Under the pieces are notes generated by a model. It was given only the letters and a program-made list of their open reading frames with translations. It ran no database searches and had not been told where the DNA came from. Positions 51,589-59,804 of a stretch of 64,000 bases of DNA are shown here, in pieces. Origin of the DNA: Caulobacteraceae bacterium (lineage in GTDB: Bacteria > Pseudomonadota > Alphaproteobacteria > Caulobacterales > Caulobacteraceae); assembly GCA_947441065.1 (NCBI GenBank), contig CANESI010000009.1:1-64000 (forward strand), given 5' to 3'. The position numbers and the translations under genes are program-made. Each line of letters opens with the position of its first letter. The first letter of the stretch is position 1.

Positions 51589-52068
51589 TTATTCGGAGTG
51601 AGACTTGTACCCCTGTTCAATAGCATCATGTGCCGCATGTGCTTCTTTGAGCGACTTTAACGCCTCTTCTAGGGCGCTTCGTTGTATTCCGAATTTCCCC
51701 AAGGCTTTACCGATAGCCTGTTGCCGAGTGTCATTGTTTTCCATACGGCGCAGTACAAATTCAGCCGCTTCCCAATTCGCTGTTGGACCGGCGACTTTTG
51801 CGCCCCGACGGCGTTTTGATAGTTTTTTGAATTGAAAATCACTGTCGGCGTTTGGGTCCAACATATCAGCAAGCCAATTGCGAATTTCATTTGGGATCGG
51901 AATTTGGCTTCGAAGCATTTCGGAAAGAAGAAGCAGATTTGGCTCTGAACCTTTTTTGATCGGATACGCGCAAAAAACAGGTGAGCCATTTTCCCAAGCG
52001 CACGACGCTGGATAGGCACGGCCTTCAACTGTGTTCTTGAATAAATCCCATGCTTCAAGTCCCGGCAT
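51589..52068 (-). CDS. Hypothetical protein of the element
   Basis: A 159-residue protein of no recognised family. It has a proline-poor N-terminal half with some aromatic residues (FCAYPIKKGSEPN) and a basic middle (KKLSKRRRGAKVAG), with helices to the end (AIGKALGKFGIQRSALEEALKSLKEAH). The last 60 residues look like a small helical DNA-binding region. It starts three bases after the integrase stop. A role in regulation or in element mobilisation is possible. Confidence 0.6.
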   Translation of the reverse strand: MPGLEAWDLFKNTVEGRAYPASCAWENGSPVFCAYPIKKGSEPNLLLLSEMLRSQIPIPNEIRNWLADMLDPNADSDFQFKKLSKRRRGAKVAGPTANWEAAEFVLRRMENNDTRQQAIGKALGKFGIQRSALEEALKSLKEAHAAHDAIEQGYKSHSE

Positions 52069-52070
52069 TA

Positions 52071-53402
52071 TCAGCGCGCCTTCTTCGAAATTTCTATGAT
52101 ATTGGTTTCTCGTTTCGTCGTCGCGTTCATCGCCGCTGCGATTGTCTCCGAAATGCTTTCGGAAGCACGACGCAAAGGGTCGTCGGCGAAATGCGAATAG
52201 CGAGCTGTGGTTGTCGGCGACGCGTGGCCAAGCAGCTTGCCAACAGTGCCAAGCCCCATTCCAGCCGCCGCGCCAATAGAAGCATATGAATGGCGAAGGT
52301 CGTGAAGTCTCAGGTTAGAAAGGCCAGCATGGGCGGTTATCCGGTCCCAAGGGCGTTTTATGTCTGAACGGGGTCGATCTGGCTTTGCGCCCGCTATGAC
52401 GTAATCTCCAAGCCGTGCGAGCGAAGCCAGCACTTCCAAGGCGGGCGCTCCCAACAGCACCTTCTTTGCGCCGGTTTTTGAATCGGGAAGATTGAGAACA
52501 CCATGCTCAAAATCGACTTCTGACCATCGCAAGTTCAGAATTTCACCCGCCCTGCAACCTGTCAACATCATCAATCTTATCGCGGCGACTGCGAAGGGTG
52601 AAATGACTTCGCGCCGATTTTCCTCCTTTGATGGGCGATGCTTGGACTTCCTTTCTTCGTTGAAATTCCAAGGAAGGCCAATCGTTTCGGCTTCCCGCAA
52701 AGCTTCGCCCAAAGTTTGAAGTTCGGCGGTTGAAAGAAAGCGCTCGCCCTTGCCATCGGGGTAAACCTTAACGCCAAGGCGCGGGTTGCTTTCAATGTAG
52801 CTGCGTTCAACCGCATAGCTGAAAATGCCGCCCAACAGTCGGACCGTCCGCGTTGCGGTTCCTTTGCCGCCCGTGACGCGCGCGCGCCCATGGCGTCCTG
52901 TCTTTTCATCAACCGCCGTTTTGCCGTTGGCCACGTCTCGCATGAAGCGCTCAATATCGCCGCGCTTTATCTCTCCAATTCGCCTGTTTCCAAGCAAAGG
53001 CTTGATATGGCGGGTTATGCGGCCCCGGTCGCTTGATAAGGTGGAAGCCTTCTTCAAGTCGCAACCATCGACAAGATATTCGTCGCACAATTGAGAAACG
53101 GTCATTTCGGCACGCTGTTTCGCGCGTTCGCCCGCAACGTCGTCGCCAAGTTCCGCCTTAGCCAATATCTTCGCCGCTTCCTTGCGCGCTTCTTCGACGG
53201 TCAACTTACCTTCCGCGCCGATTGTGACTTTGCGAACAGGGCTATTGCGCCCGCCAACCCGGTACTGAACGACAAAAGTCTTCTTGCCAGTCTGGCGAAC
53301 CCGGCAACCGAAGCCGGGCAAAGCCCCGCACCATTCCACATAGTCGCTCGCCTTCGGCTGTAGCGTGTCAACTACCTGCTTCGTAAGTCGCTTGCCTGCC
53401 AT
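52071..53402 (-). CDS. int: Tyrosine recombinase / integrase (DUF4102 type)
   Basis: This 443-residue integrase has an arm-binding DUF4102 domain (TKQVVDTLQPKASDYVEWCGALPGFGCRVRQTGKKTF), a SAM-like core and the catalytic domain: Arg in TGCRAGEILNLRW, His-x2-Arg in HDLRHSYAS, His in LGHASPTTT and the nucleophile Tyr in ARYSHFADDP. The start at 53402 (MAGKRLTK) follows AGAGGG. It is at the element's right end, 160 bases from the att copy, with the 21-bp repeat directly upstream. It targets the tRNA-Arg 3' end. Confidence 0.95.
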   Translation of the reverse strand: MAGKRLTKQVVDTLQPKASDYVEWCGALPGFGCRVRQTGKKTFVVQYRVGGRNSPVRKVTIGAEGKLTVEEARKEAAKILAKAELGDDVAGERAKQRAEMTVSQLCDEYLVDGCDLKKASTLSSDRGRITRHIKPLLGNRRIGEIKRGDIERFMRDVANGKTAVDEKTGRHGRARVTGGKGTATRTVRLLGGIFSYAVERSYIESNPRLGVKVYPDGKGERFLSTAELQTLGEALREAETIGLPWNFNEERKSKHRPSKEENRREVISPFAVAAIRLMMLTGCRAGEILNLRWSEVDFEHGVLNLPDSKTGAKKVLLGAPALEVLASLARLGDYVIAGAKPDRPRSDIKRPWDRITAHAGLSNLRLHDLRHSYASIGAAAGMGLGTVGKLLGHASPTTTARYSHFADDPLRRASESISETIAAAMNATTKRETNIIEISKKAR

Positions 53403-53416
53403 CGCCGTAACCCTCT

Positions 53417-53437
53417 GGGTAGCACCGGGGTAGCACG
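53417..53437 (+). repeat. Right copy of the 21-bp element-end repeat
   Basis: Identical to 42067-42087. It lies immediately before the integrase ribosome site, so it may both be an arm-type site and affect integrase expression. Confidence 0.65.
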
Positions 53438-53563
53438 CTTCAGGTAATCTAGAGCAATCCCGCGCCACCGTAGGCAAAGGTTGTACGTTCTAAGTCGCTA
53501 ATCTTCAACATTAAAAACAATTGTGAGCAAGCTTGGGTAGCACGAAGAAATGGCCATCCGTCA

Positions 53564-53610
53564 CCCTCCGAAGGCAAAGGTCACACGTTCGAATCGTGTC
53601 GGGTGCGCCA
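53564..53610 (+). repeat. attR: displaced tRNA-Arg 3' end
   Basis: Forty-seven bases match 41973-42019 with three changes. Two of them (G to C and C to G) are partners in the T-stem, so the stem stays intact. The 5' half of the tRNA is missing, so this is a fragment, not a gene. The 160 bases to its left hold the integrase leader and nothing else recognisable. Confidence 0.85.
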
Positions 53611-53653
53611 GTTTTTGATGGGCTGTTGGTGCCGTCAATGGGTTGGTTAGGGT

Positions 53654-53683
53654 CCCGCAGGGGATCGGACCGCCACCTGCGGG
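53654..53683 (-). terminator. Stem-loop after the exported methyltransferase gene
   Basis: CCCGCAGG and CCTGCGGG pair exactly across a 14-base loop, 20 bases after the stop of the minus-strand gene at 53704. It separates backbone transcription from the element. Confidence 0.55.
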
Positions 53684-53703
53684 CTCTTTGGGCGCGCGGC
53701 CCC

Positions 53704-54456
53704 CTATTTCGGCTTTTGGAATTTCAAGATGAATTGGTCGGTCTTGCCTCGAATAGCAGGCAAGAAGACGTTGAGGCTGTGATCATCGGCGGATAAAGCG
53801 AGGGTCTTGTCCTCGCCCACCAGCTTGAACCCTGCGGCCTCTACCTCTTGCTTGACGATGGCCGCATCGATGCGGTGCAGGCTATCGGCGACGCTCAAGG
53901 GCGCACCGGCGGCAGCGGCATGGTCTATCACCAGATAGATGCCGCCGGGCTTAAGGGCCTTGAAGACCTGCTGATTGACCGATCCAGCCGTACCGGCGGG
54001 GAAGGCCTTAAGATGCATGTCGTGATAGTTCTGTACCGTCAGGACCAGATCAAGTCCCTCGGGCAGGCCTGCGGCGGACAGGGGCTGGGCGATGAGCGTC
54101 ACATTCTTATAGTCGGCGGCGACAGCGGCCTGTTCAGCGGCATAGGCGGCGCGATAGGCTATGAACTCAGCCGATTGATAGCCATAGACCTGACCCTTGG
54201 GCCCGACGGCGGCGGACAGAATGCGGGTAAAATAGCCAGACCCCATCATGAAGTCTGCAACCCGGTCGCCGGGCTTTATGCCGGCAAAGCTCAGTATCTC
54301 GCCCGGATGGCGCGCCGCGTCGCGGGCCACATCCGTCGCGGGCCGGGCACTATCGGCCAGGGCAGCGGCCAAGGGAGCCGGAACCGCCGCTAGGGCGAGA
54401 TTGGAGCTGCTCAGGGTCAGGGCGGCAAGCGCCACACCTATGGCTCGACGATACAT
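53704..54456 (-). CDS. Exported class I SAM-dependent methyltransferase-like protein
   Basis: This 250-residue protein begins with a signal peptide (AIGVALAALTLSSSNLALA, residues 5-23) ahead of a Rossmann-type methyltransferase core: DRVADFMMGSGYFTRILSAAVGPKGQVYGYQ at about 74-105 and LVLTVQNYHDM near 157. Motif I departs from the usual GxGxG. SAM should be absent from the periplasm, so the catalytic role is in doubt, although such 'exported methyltransferases' are common in Caulobacterales. It is the first backbone gene right of the element. Confidence 0.8.
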   Translation of the reverse strand: MYRRAIGVALAALTLSSSNLALAAVPAPLAAALADSARPATDVARDAARHPGEILSFAGIKPGDRVADFMMGSGYFTRILSAAVGPKGQVYGYQSAEFIAYRAAYAAEQAAVAADYKNVTLIAQPLSAAGLPEGLDLVLTVQNYHDMHLKAFPAGTAGSVNQQVFKALKPGGIYLVIDHAAAAGAPLSVADSLHRIDAAIVKQEVEAAGFKLVGEDKTLALSADDHSLNVFLPAIRGKTDQFILKFQKPK

Positions 54457-54601
54457 GGGCTAACTCTCCTGCAAGGGTGGGTTCTGAGGTCGTGCGTTCA
54501 GCTTAAACAGTGGCACCGGATCGATTGTGGCCCAAACTAAAAATGTCAGCCCCATTGGCAGTAGGGCAGGACTTGGCTTAGACCGCGCAGGACCCAAGCT
54601 C

Positions 54602-55048
54602 ATGACGACCTTACGGACCAACATGACCAAGCCAGAGCCCCATCGCCTCACCCGTGACGCCTATCCTATCGGCCAAGAGATCACGACGCGGGTCAGTGAC
54701 ATAGACGGCAATGGTCATCTCAATGCCATCCGCATCGGCAAGTTTTACGAAGAGGCCCGCGCCTCGTTCTACAAGCTGTTGGATCATGGCAAACGCCATC
54801 CGCGCGTGCTCGTGGCCGAGCTCAAGATCCGCTATCTGGGCGAGGGCTTCTGGCCGGGCACGGTCGAGGTCCGAACCGGTATTGTCCGCCTCGGCTCCAG
54901 CGCCTTCACCATGGGACAGGGTCTGTGGCAAGAGGGGGTCTGTATCGGCCTGTGCGACACGGTGCTGGTCCACGCGCCCCAGGGCAAGACCACGCCCCTA
55001 CCTGATGAGTTTCGCGGGCAGTTGGAGCGGTATCTTTTGACCCGCTAA
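54602..55048 (+). CDS. Acyl-CoA thioesterase, hot-dog fold
   Basis: This 148-residue protein has the 4-hydroxybenzoyl-CoA thioesterase-type pattern: VSDIDGNGHLNAIRIGKFYEEARASFY, with the Asp/Asn active site and the long central helix, and VAELKIRYLGEGFWPGTVEVRTGI. The start at 54602 is preferred as AGGA is nine bases upstream. It hydrolyses an acyl-CoA, of unknown chain. It ends inside the 4-base overlap with the minus-strand EthD fragment. Confidence 0.85.
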   Translation: MTTLRTNMTKPEPHRLTRDAYPIGQEITTRVSDIDGNGHLNAIRIGKFYEEARASFYKLLDHGKRHPRVLVAELKIRYLGEGFWPGTVEVRTGIVRLGSSAFTMGQGLWQEGVCIGLCDTVLVHAPQGKTTPLPDEFRGQLERYLLTR

Positions 55049-55330
55049 ACCCCCGCCCCGATAATCACCTTTTCCTCGCCCCACCAAAGCGGGGATTTGG
55101 GCAGGGCGATAAAGGTCTTTTCGTCTTCGAGCAGTCTGGCCCCAGCGTCTAGCACCTACGCTGCCTTCGTGGGGCAGGTCTTGGGAAGGCCAGCGGCGAT
55201 CATGGTCTTCAGGCTTGCAGTGGCCCTGCCCATCCTGTCCACCCGCCCTGTCTCGGCATAACGCACGGTCTGGAACCGATCTGAGCCAAGGTGTCCATAT
55301 AGGTCTTGGTCCCGCCCACTGCATGGCCCG
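55045..55330 (-). pseudogene. Decayed paralogue of the EthD gene
   Basis: Reading the minus strand, the last 35 codons (LLEDEKTFIALPKSPLWWG, then EEKVII) match the C-terminus of the EthD gene at 56988 almost exactly, and the DNA continues with weaker, frameshifted similarity (AGCCTGAAGACC versus AGCCTCGAAGACC) up to about 55200. In-frame TAG and no intact start show it is dead. It stands to the left of the GPH symporter gene, whose right side has the intact copy. Confidence 0.7.
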
Positions 55331-55431
55331 ATTAGGTTTGACCGTACCGCTCGGCTCTGGCTTGACGAGTGAAGGGTTTTCACAACCAATTCCTCTGATC
55401 CGCCATTTGAGTGGGCCCGGGAGGAAACCGC

Positions 55432-56904
55432 ATGTCCAACGTTGAGGCCCCTTTTTCGGACACCGAGCCCCCGCCGCTTCGCCTGCGGACCAAGCTCTTC
55501 TTTGGTATCGGCAGTGCGGCCGAGACGATCGCCCTTTTCTCTCTCGGATCCTATGCCCTCCTCTACTATAATCAGGTGCTGGGTCTACCCGGATGGCTGG
55601 GCGGACTGGCGCTCTCTATATCCTTTGTGGTGGATGGGTTCGCCGACCCGGTTATCGGCTCGATCTCCGACCGGACTCGGTCTCGCTTCGGACGCCGACA
55701 TCCCTTCATGTATGCCGCGCCTATCCCAATCGCCCTCTTCTTTCTGGCCATTTTCAACCCACCAAACGGTCTCAGCCATACTTTGCTCTTTCTTTGGTTC
55801 TCCGGCTCAGTGATTGGGCTGCGTGTAGCCATGAGTGTTTTCCATACACCGCACCTCGCCTTGGGCGGCGAACTCTCGGAGTCCTATGTCGAGCGCAGCA
55901 AGGTCATGGCTTGGAACAACTTCTCCACTTGGATCGGTGGTACGGCCATCTCGCTGATCGCCCTGACCTTCTTCTTTAAGGCCACTCCAGACTATCCGCG
56001 GGGTCTGCTGAACCCGGAGCCCTACCTGCCCTTCTCCCTGCTCGCAGCCGGTGCGACCCTGACCATTCTCTTTACTTCGGCCTGGTTCACCCGAGATCAG
56101 ATCCCGCGTCTGCCCAAACCGCCGGTGGACCAGCCGCCCTTTTCACCCTTTGAGTTTCTGCAGGATATCGGGAAGGTCTTGGCCAACCGCAACTATCTGT
56201 GGCTGCTGATGGGTCTCTTTGCCCTCTCGCTGATGAACGGTATCCGCGATACGCTGGGCCTCTACGGGGCCACCTACTATTGGGGCTTTCCGTCTGAGGA
56301 CCTACGCTGGTACTCCCTTGGGAGTTTGGTAGGCTTTGTCTGCGCCCTGACCTTGACCCCCCGGCTCCATGCCCGGTGGGGACGAAGGCCGGTGATCATC
56401 TGCAGCACGGCGGCGATGGTTGTCTTTCCCGCCTTGGGGTATATTCTCAGAGAGTTGGGGCTCATATTCCCCAACGGTGACCCTCGCCTGCTGCCGACCC
56501 TCGTCTCCATCGCAGCCGTTAGCTACGCGGTCGGAGCCATCCTAAACATCTCGGTGATGAGCGCCTTAGCCGATGTTGCTGATGAGAACGAGGTTAGGTT
56601 TGGAGTCCGCCAAGAGGGCGTTCTCTATTCAACCCGCGCGCTTTTTGCCAAGGTCGATACAGCGATAGGGGCCGCGCTCGCGGGTGCCGTTCTGACCCTC
56701 ATCGCTTTCCCGGAGATGGCGCAGCCGGGCGAGGTGGATGCGGAGGTGATCCGTAACCTCGGCCTATTTCTCGGCCCCATCTCCATGATCCCCGGTGTCA
56801 TCGCGATTTTTCTCTACGGCCGGTTTAACATCTCTCGGGCAGACTTCGTAGCGACCCGGGCGAAAATCGAAGAAATCAAGCGTGCGCAGGCCAAGGCGGA
56901 TTGA
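55432..56904 (+). CDS. GPH-family sugar:cation symporter (MelB-like)
   Basis: This 490-residue transporter has 12 membrane helices and the GPH signature: LFFGIGSAAETIALFSLGSYALLYYNQVLGLP and FVVDGFADPVIGSISDRTRSRFGRRHPFM (with the Asp residues that bind the cation), and FHTPHLALGGELSESYVERSKVMAWNN. It takes up glycosides, pentosides or hexuronides with H+ or Na+. The ATG at 55432 follows GGGAGGAAACC. It lies alone between a dead and an intact EthD gene. Confidence 0.92.
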   Translation: MSNVEAPFSDTEPPPLRLRTKLFFGIGSAAETIALFSLGSYALLYYNQVLGLPGWLGGLALSISFVVDGFADPVIGSISDRTRSRFGRRHPFMYAAPIPIALFFLAIFNPPNGLSHTLLFLWFSGSVIGLRVAMSVFHTPHLALGGELSESYVERSKVMAWNNFSTWIGGTAISLIALTFFFKATPDYPRGLLNPEPYLPFSLLAAGATLTILFTSAWFTRDQIPRLPKPPVDQPPFSPFEFLQDIGKVLANRNYLWLLMGLFALSLMNGIRDTLGLYGATYYWGFPSEDLRWYSLGSLVGFVCALTLTPRLHARWGRRPVIICSTAAMVVFPALGYILRELGLIFPNGDPRLLPTLVSIAAVSYAVGAILNISVMSALADVADENEVRFGVRQEGVLYSTRALFAKVDTAIGAALAGAVLTLIAFPEMAQPGEVDAEVIRNLGLFLGPISMIPGVIAIFLYGRFNISRADFVATRAKIEEIKRAQAKAD

Positions 56905-56987
56905 CGTCCAAGGCGCTCTGGCCTTACCGGCGATCTCGCCTCAGCCCCGGTATACCAACCTGAGGCCTTGACGGCCCTGCGGGTTCC

Positions 56988-57368
56988 CTAAGTCCCCGCC
57001 CCCTCGATAATCACCTTCTCCTCGCCCCACCAGAGCGGGGATTTGGGCAGGGCGATGAAGGTCTTTTCGTCTTCGAGCAGCAGGCGGCCTGCTGCCCGAG
57101 CGGCAGGATCGTCGGCCAAGGCGGCGAGGTCTTCGAGGCTGTCATACCAGAGCTGCGCCACACCATCGAACTGAGGCGGCCCATCGCGGCTGGCGCGGAT
57201 CCCGGCGCTTAGGGCCTCGTCGAACGAGTGGAGTTGGACATAGCGGCGGATGCGCAAGCTGTCCTTGACGCTGGCCACGAGCGGGCCGTGGATATTGAGC
57301 CAATAGTCCTGAAACTGTTCGCGGGTCAGGTGCGGTAGGCGCACAAGAGCAAAGGTCAGCTTGATCAT
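56988..57368 (-). CDS. EthD-domain protein
   Basis: This 126-residue ferredoxin-like alpha+beta protein starts MIKLTFALVRLPHLTREQFQDYWLNIHGPLV, the EthD family signature (F-x-x-Y-W-x-x-x-H-x-P), and has FDGVAQLWYDSLEDL. The start at 57368 is used since the longer frame has only Pro/Arg-rich upstream sequence. EthD proteins accompany cytochrome P450 or reductase systems and are thought to remove or isomerise reactive products. It follows the MDR gene by 35 bases and is probably cotranscribed. Confidence 0.86.
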   Translation of the reverse strand: MIKLTFALVRLPHLTREQFQDYWLNIHGPLVASVKDSLRIRRYVQLHSFDEALSAGIRASRDGPPQFDGVAQLWYDSLEDLAALADDPAARAAGRLLLEDEKTFIALPKSPLWWGEEKVIIEGAGT

Positions 57369-57403
57369 GGGGCGGCGCTTTCGGGTGCGAGTGAAGCGGA
57401 GGG

Positions 57404-58408
57404 CTAGCGGATTTTCAGCAGTTGCTTGCCGAGATTGAGGCCTTGGAACAGGCGCATCAGGGTGCGGGGGGCATTTTCGAGCCCGTGCTGGATATCTTCG
57501 GAAAACTGCACCTGCCCTGAGCGAATCCACTGGGCGATCCGGCGCCGCGCGGTTGGAAATTCGCTCATATAGTCAATGACGATAAAGCCGCTCATGGTGG
57601 CGCGCTTGAAGATCAGGTTGAAATAGTTCTCCGGCCCGGCGGGCAACTGTCCGGTCTCATAGCGACTAATGCCGCCGCAGATGACGATGCGGGCATGCAT
57701 GGCAATCTCGGCCAACAGATCATTGAGCAAGGGCCCGCCGACATTGTCCCAGAGCACGTCGATCCCTCCCGGGGCCAGTTCGCGCACCCGGGCCCGGACA
57801 TTTTCGGACTTATAATCGATGGCCTCATCAAAGCCGCAGACGCTTTTCAGCCAAGCACACTTTTCAGGCCCGCCCGCTATGCCAATGACGCGGCATCCAG
57901 CGATCTTGGCGATCTGTCCGGCGACGGAGCCGGTGGCGCCCGCCGCGCCGGTGATCACGACCGTATCGCCCGCAAAGGGCTTGCCGTGTTTTTCGAGCCC
58001 AAAATAGGCGGTCATGCCGGTGATGCCCAGCGTGCCAAGATTGGCGGTCAGGAGGTCATCATTTCGCACCTTGCGCAGCTCTTGGCCCGGCACCGTGGCA
58101 TAGTCTTGCCAGCCCAGTCGGCCACTGACCTGATCGCCCGGTTGGAAGGCCGGATCGTTAGAGGCCACCACCTCGCCCAAGGCTGACCCCGGCATGACCT
58201 CGCCAATCTCGGTCGGCGCGACATAGCCCCCCAAATTCTCCATCCACCCCTTCTGGGCCGGATCAAAACCCAGGGTGTGGAGCTGGACCAGCACCTCCCC
58301 CTCTCCAGGCTGGCGCACGGGGGTCTCGACCATCAGAAAATCCTCATCGACCAGAGCGCGGCCGAGCGGGCGGGCATGGATCAGCCACTGGCGATTGAGG
58401 GTGTGCAT
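57404..58408 (-). CDS. MDR-family NADP-dependent oxidoreductase (leukotriene B4 dehydrogenase / CurA-like)
   Basis: This 334-residue zinc-free medium-chain reductase has the cofactor motif VITGAAGATGSVAGQIAKIAGCRVIGIAGG at about 150-180 and PLGFDPAQKGWM in the N-terminal domain. It resembles the family that reduces enone double bonds, such as 2-alkenal reductases. The substrate is unknown. It is operonic with the EthD gene. Confidence 0.9.
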   Translation of the reverse strand: MHTLNRQWLIHARPLGRALVDEDFLMVETPVRQPGEGEVLVQLHTLGFDPAQKGWMENLGGYVAPTEIGEVMPGSALGEVVASNDPAFQPGDQVSGRLGWQDYATVPGQELRKVRNDDLLTANLGTLGITGMTAYFGLEKHGKPFAGDTVVITGAAGATGSVAGQIAKIAGCRVIGIAGGPEKCAWLKSVCGFDEAIDYKSENVRARVRELAPGGIDVLWDNVGGPLLNDLLAEIAMHARIVICGGISRYETGQLPAGPENYFNLIFKRATMSGFIVIDYMSEFPTARRRIAQWIRSGQVQFSEDIQHGLENAPRTLMRLFQGLNLGKQLLKIR

Positions 58409-58597
58409 GGCGTTCTGTCCGATAAGGTTGAAGCGATAGGGTCAGGCTAAAGGGAACGGCCCAGCGGTCAAGCATGGCTTCCCATTCGCCTCCATGCTCA
58501 TGGTCTTGTCAAAGACCTAAGGACGGCTAGTGTGGACCGGCTCGGAATATGATCCCGCGGCGGCGGGGCGAACAACAAGAAATCGGAATCCCAAGCC

Positions 58598-59794
58598 ATG
58601 AAGCCCTTAGCCCTAGCCGCCCTGACCGCAGGTCTACTGCTCGCCAATGCCCCTCAGGCCTTGAGCCAATCAGCCGCGCCGGTCGCAGCGGCACCGGCTG
58701 CTTCAATCGACTATTCGGATGGCAAGACTTGGCTCTGCCGCCCGGGCCGCGATGATGTCTGTAGCCAGTCCCAGCAGGACGCTACCATTGTTGACGCTGA
58801 TGGGAAGCTGGTCGCCGAGCCCTTCGCCGCCGCCGCCGATGCGCCGGTCGACTGTTTCTATGTCTATCCCACCGTGTCGAAAGACCCCGGCGGCAATGCG
58901 ACCATGACCATCGCGCCCGAAGAACGCTCGGTGATCAACCAGCAATTTGCAAGGTTCGCGGCCAAGTGCCGACCCTATGCGCCGCTCTATCGCCAAGTCA
59001 CCCTGACGGCCCTGCGCTCGGCCATGATGGGCAAGCCGATGGCTGCGGATCGGGCCATGGCCTATCAGGATGTGCTGGGTGCGTGGAACCATTATCTCAA
59101 GAACGACAATCACGGGCGCGGCGTCGTTCTGATCGGTCATTCGCAAGGCTCAGGCGTGCTGATCCAACTGATCAAGCAGGAGATTGACGGCAAGCCGGTG
59201 CAGGCCCGCGTGATCTCGGCCATCCTTGGCGGCGCACGGCTTCAGGTTCCGGTCGGCAAGGATGTCGGCGGCGATTTCCAGTCCATGCCCCTGTGCCGCT
59301 CGGCCTCTCAGACCGGCTGTGCGATCAATTTCGCGGCCTTCCGGGTTGATAGCCCGCCGCCCGCCAATTCGCGCTTCGGCACCTCATCGGCAGCGGGCCT
59401 AGAGGCCGCCTGCGTCAACCCCGCCGCCTTGGCGGGAGGCTCGGGGGCCTTGAAGGCCTATCTGGCCGCTGGCACGGACGACATTGTCAGTGACGGCACC
59501 GGCAAGCCCTTGGCCTGGACCACGCCGCCAAGCCCGGTCACCACCCCCTTCGTTGCCGTCCCCGGGCTCTTGACGGCGGAATGTGTCCGTTCGGGCGGCT
59601 TCAACTATCTGGCCATCACCACCCATCCCGATGCCGCTGGCCGCCGCGTCGGAACCATCACCGGAGATGTGATGGTCGGAGCTCAGGTCCTTAAGGACTG
59701 GGGCCTGCACCTGATCGATATGAACCTGACCATGGGCAATATGCTCGATCTGGTCGGGTCTCAGAGCGCGGCCTACCTCCAAAAGGCGAAATAG
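58598..59794 (+). CDS. DUF3089 lipase-like alpha/beta hydrolase, exported
   Basis: This 398-residue protein has a signal peptide (LALAALTAGLLLANAPQALSQ) and the DUF3089 features: DCFYVYPTVSKDPGGNAT at about 86, and the nucleophile elbow GVVLIGHSQGSGVLIQL at about 180. The Ser in GHSQG should be catalytic. The catalytic His is probably near THPDAAGRR or HLID at the end. The family is esterase or lipase-like without known physiological substrate. Confidence 0.88.
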   Translation: MKPLALAALTAGLLLANAPQALSQSAAPVAAAPAASIDYSDGKTWLCRPGRDDVCSQSQQDATIVDADGKLVAEPFAAAADAPVDCFYVYPTVSKDPGGNATMTIAPEERSVINQQFARFAAKCRPYAPLYRQVTLTALRSAMMGKPMAADRAMAYQDVLGAWNHYLKNDNHGRGVVLIGHSQGSGVLIQLIKQEIDGKPVQARVISAILGGARLQVPVGKDVGGDFQSMPLCRSASQTGCAINFAAFRVDSPPPANSRFGTSSAAGLEAACVNPAALAGGSGALKAYLAAGTDDIVSDGTGKPLAWTTPPSPVTTPFVAVPGLLTAECVRSGGFNYLAITTHPDAAGRRVGTITGDVMVGAQVLKDWGLHLIDMNLTMGNMLDLVGSQSAAYLQKAK

Positions 59795-59804
59795 GACCTG
59801 TGCC

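Larger units (their letters stand above)
41973..53610. mobile_element. Integrative, satellite-like element in tRNA-Arg, about 11.6 kb
   Basis: The element is bounded by the tRNA-Arg 3' end (41973-42019) and a 47-base copy of it (53564-53610, three differences). A tyrosine integrase, AlpA-like protein, primase-polymerase, DUF3987 and DUF5681 genes form the right half; a defence operon forms the left. All but one gene point left. No structural phage genes, conjugation genes or transposases are seen, which resembles phage satellites (PICI- or P4-like) more than a complete prophage. The base composition is lower in GC than the backbone by eye. Confidence 0.85.

Noticed and set aside
53564-53610. 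Second tRNA-Arg gene
   Set aside because: Only the 3' half is present; it is the displaced att copy, not a functional tRNA.
41973-53610. Complete prophage
   Set aside because: No capsid, portal, terminase large subunit, tail or lysis genes are found between the att copies.
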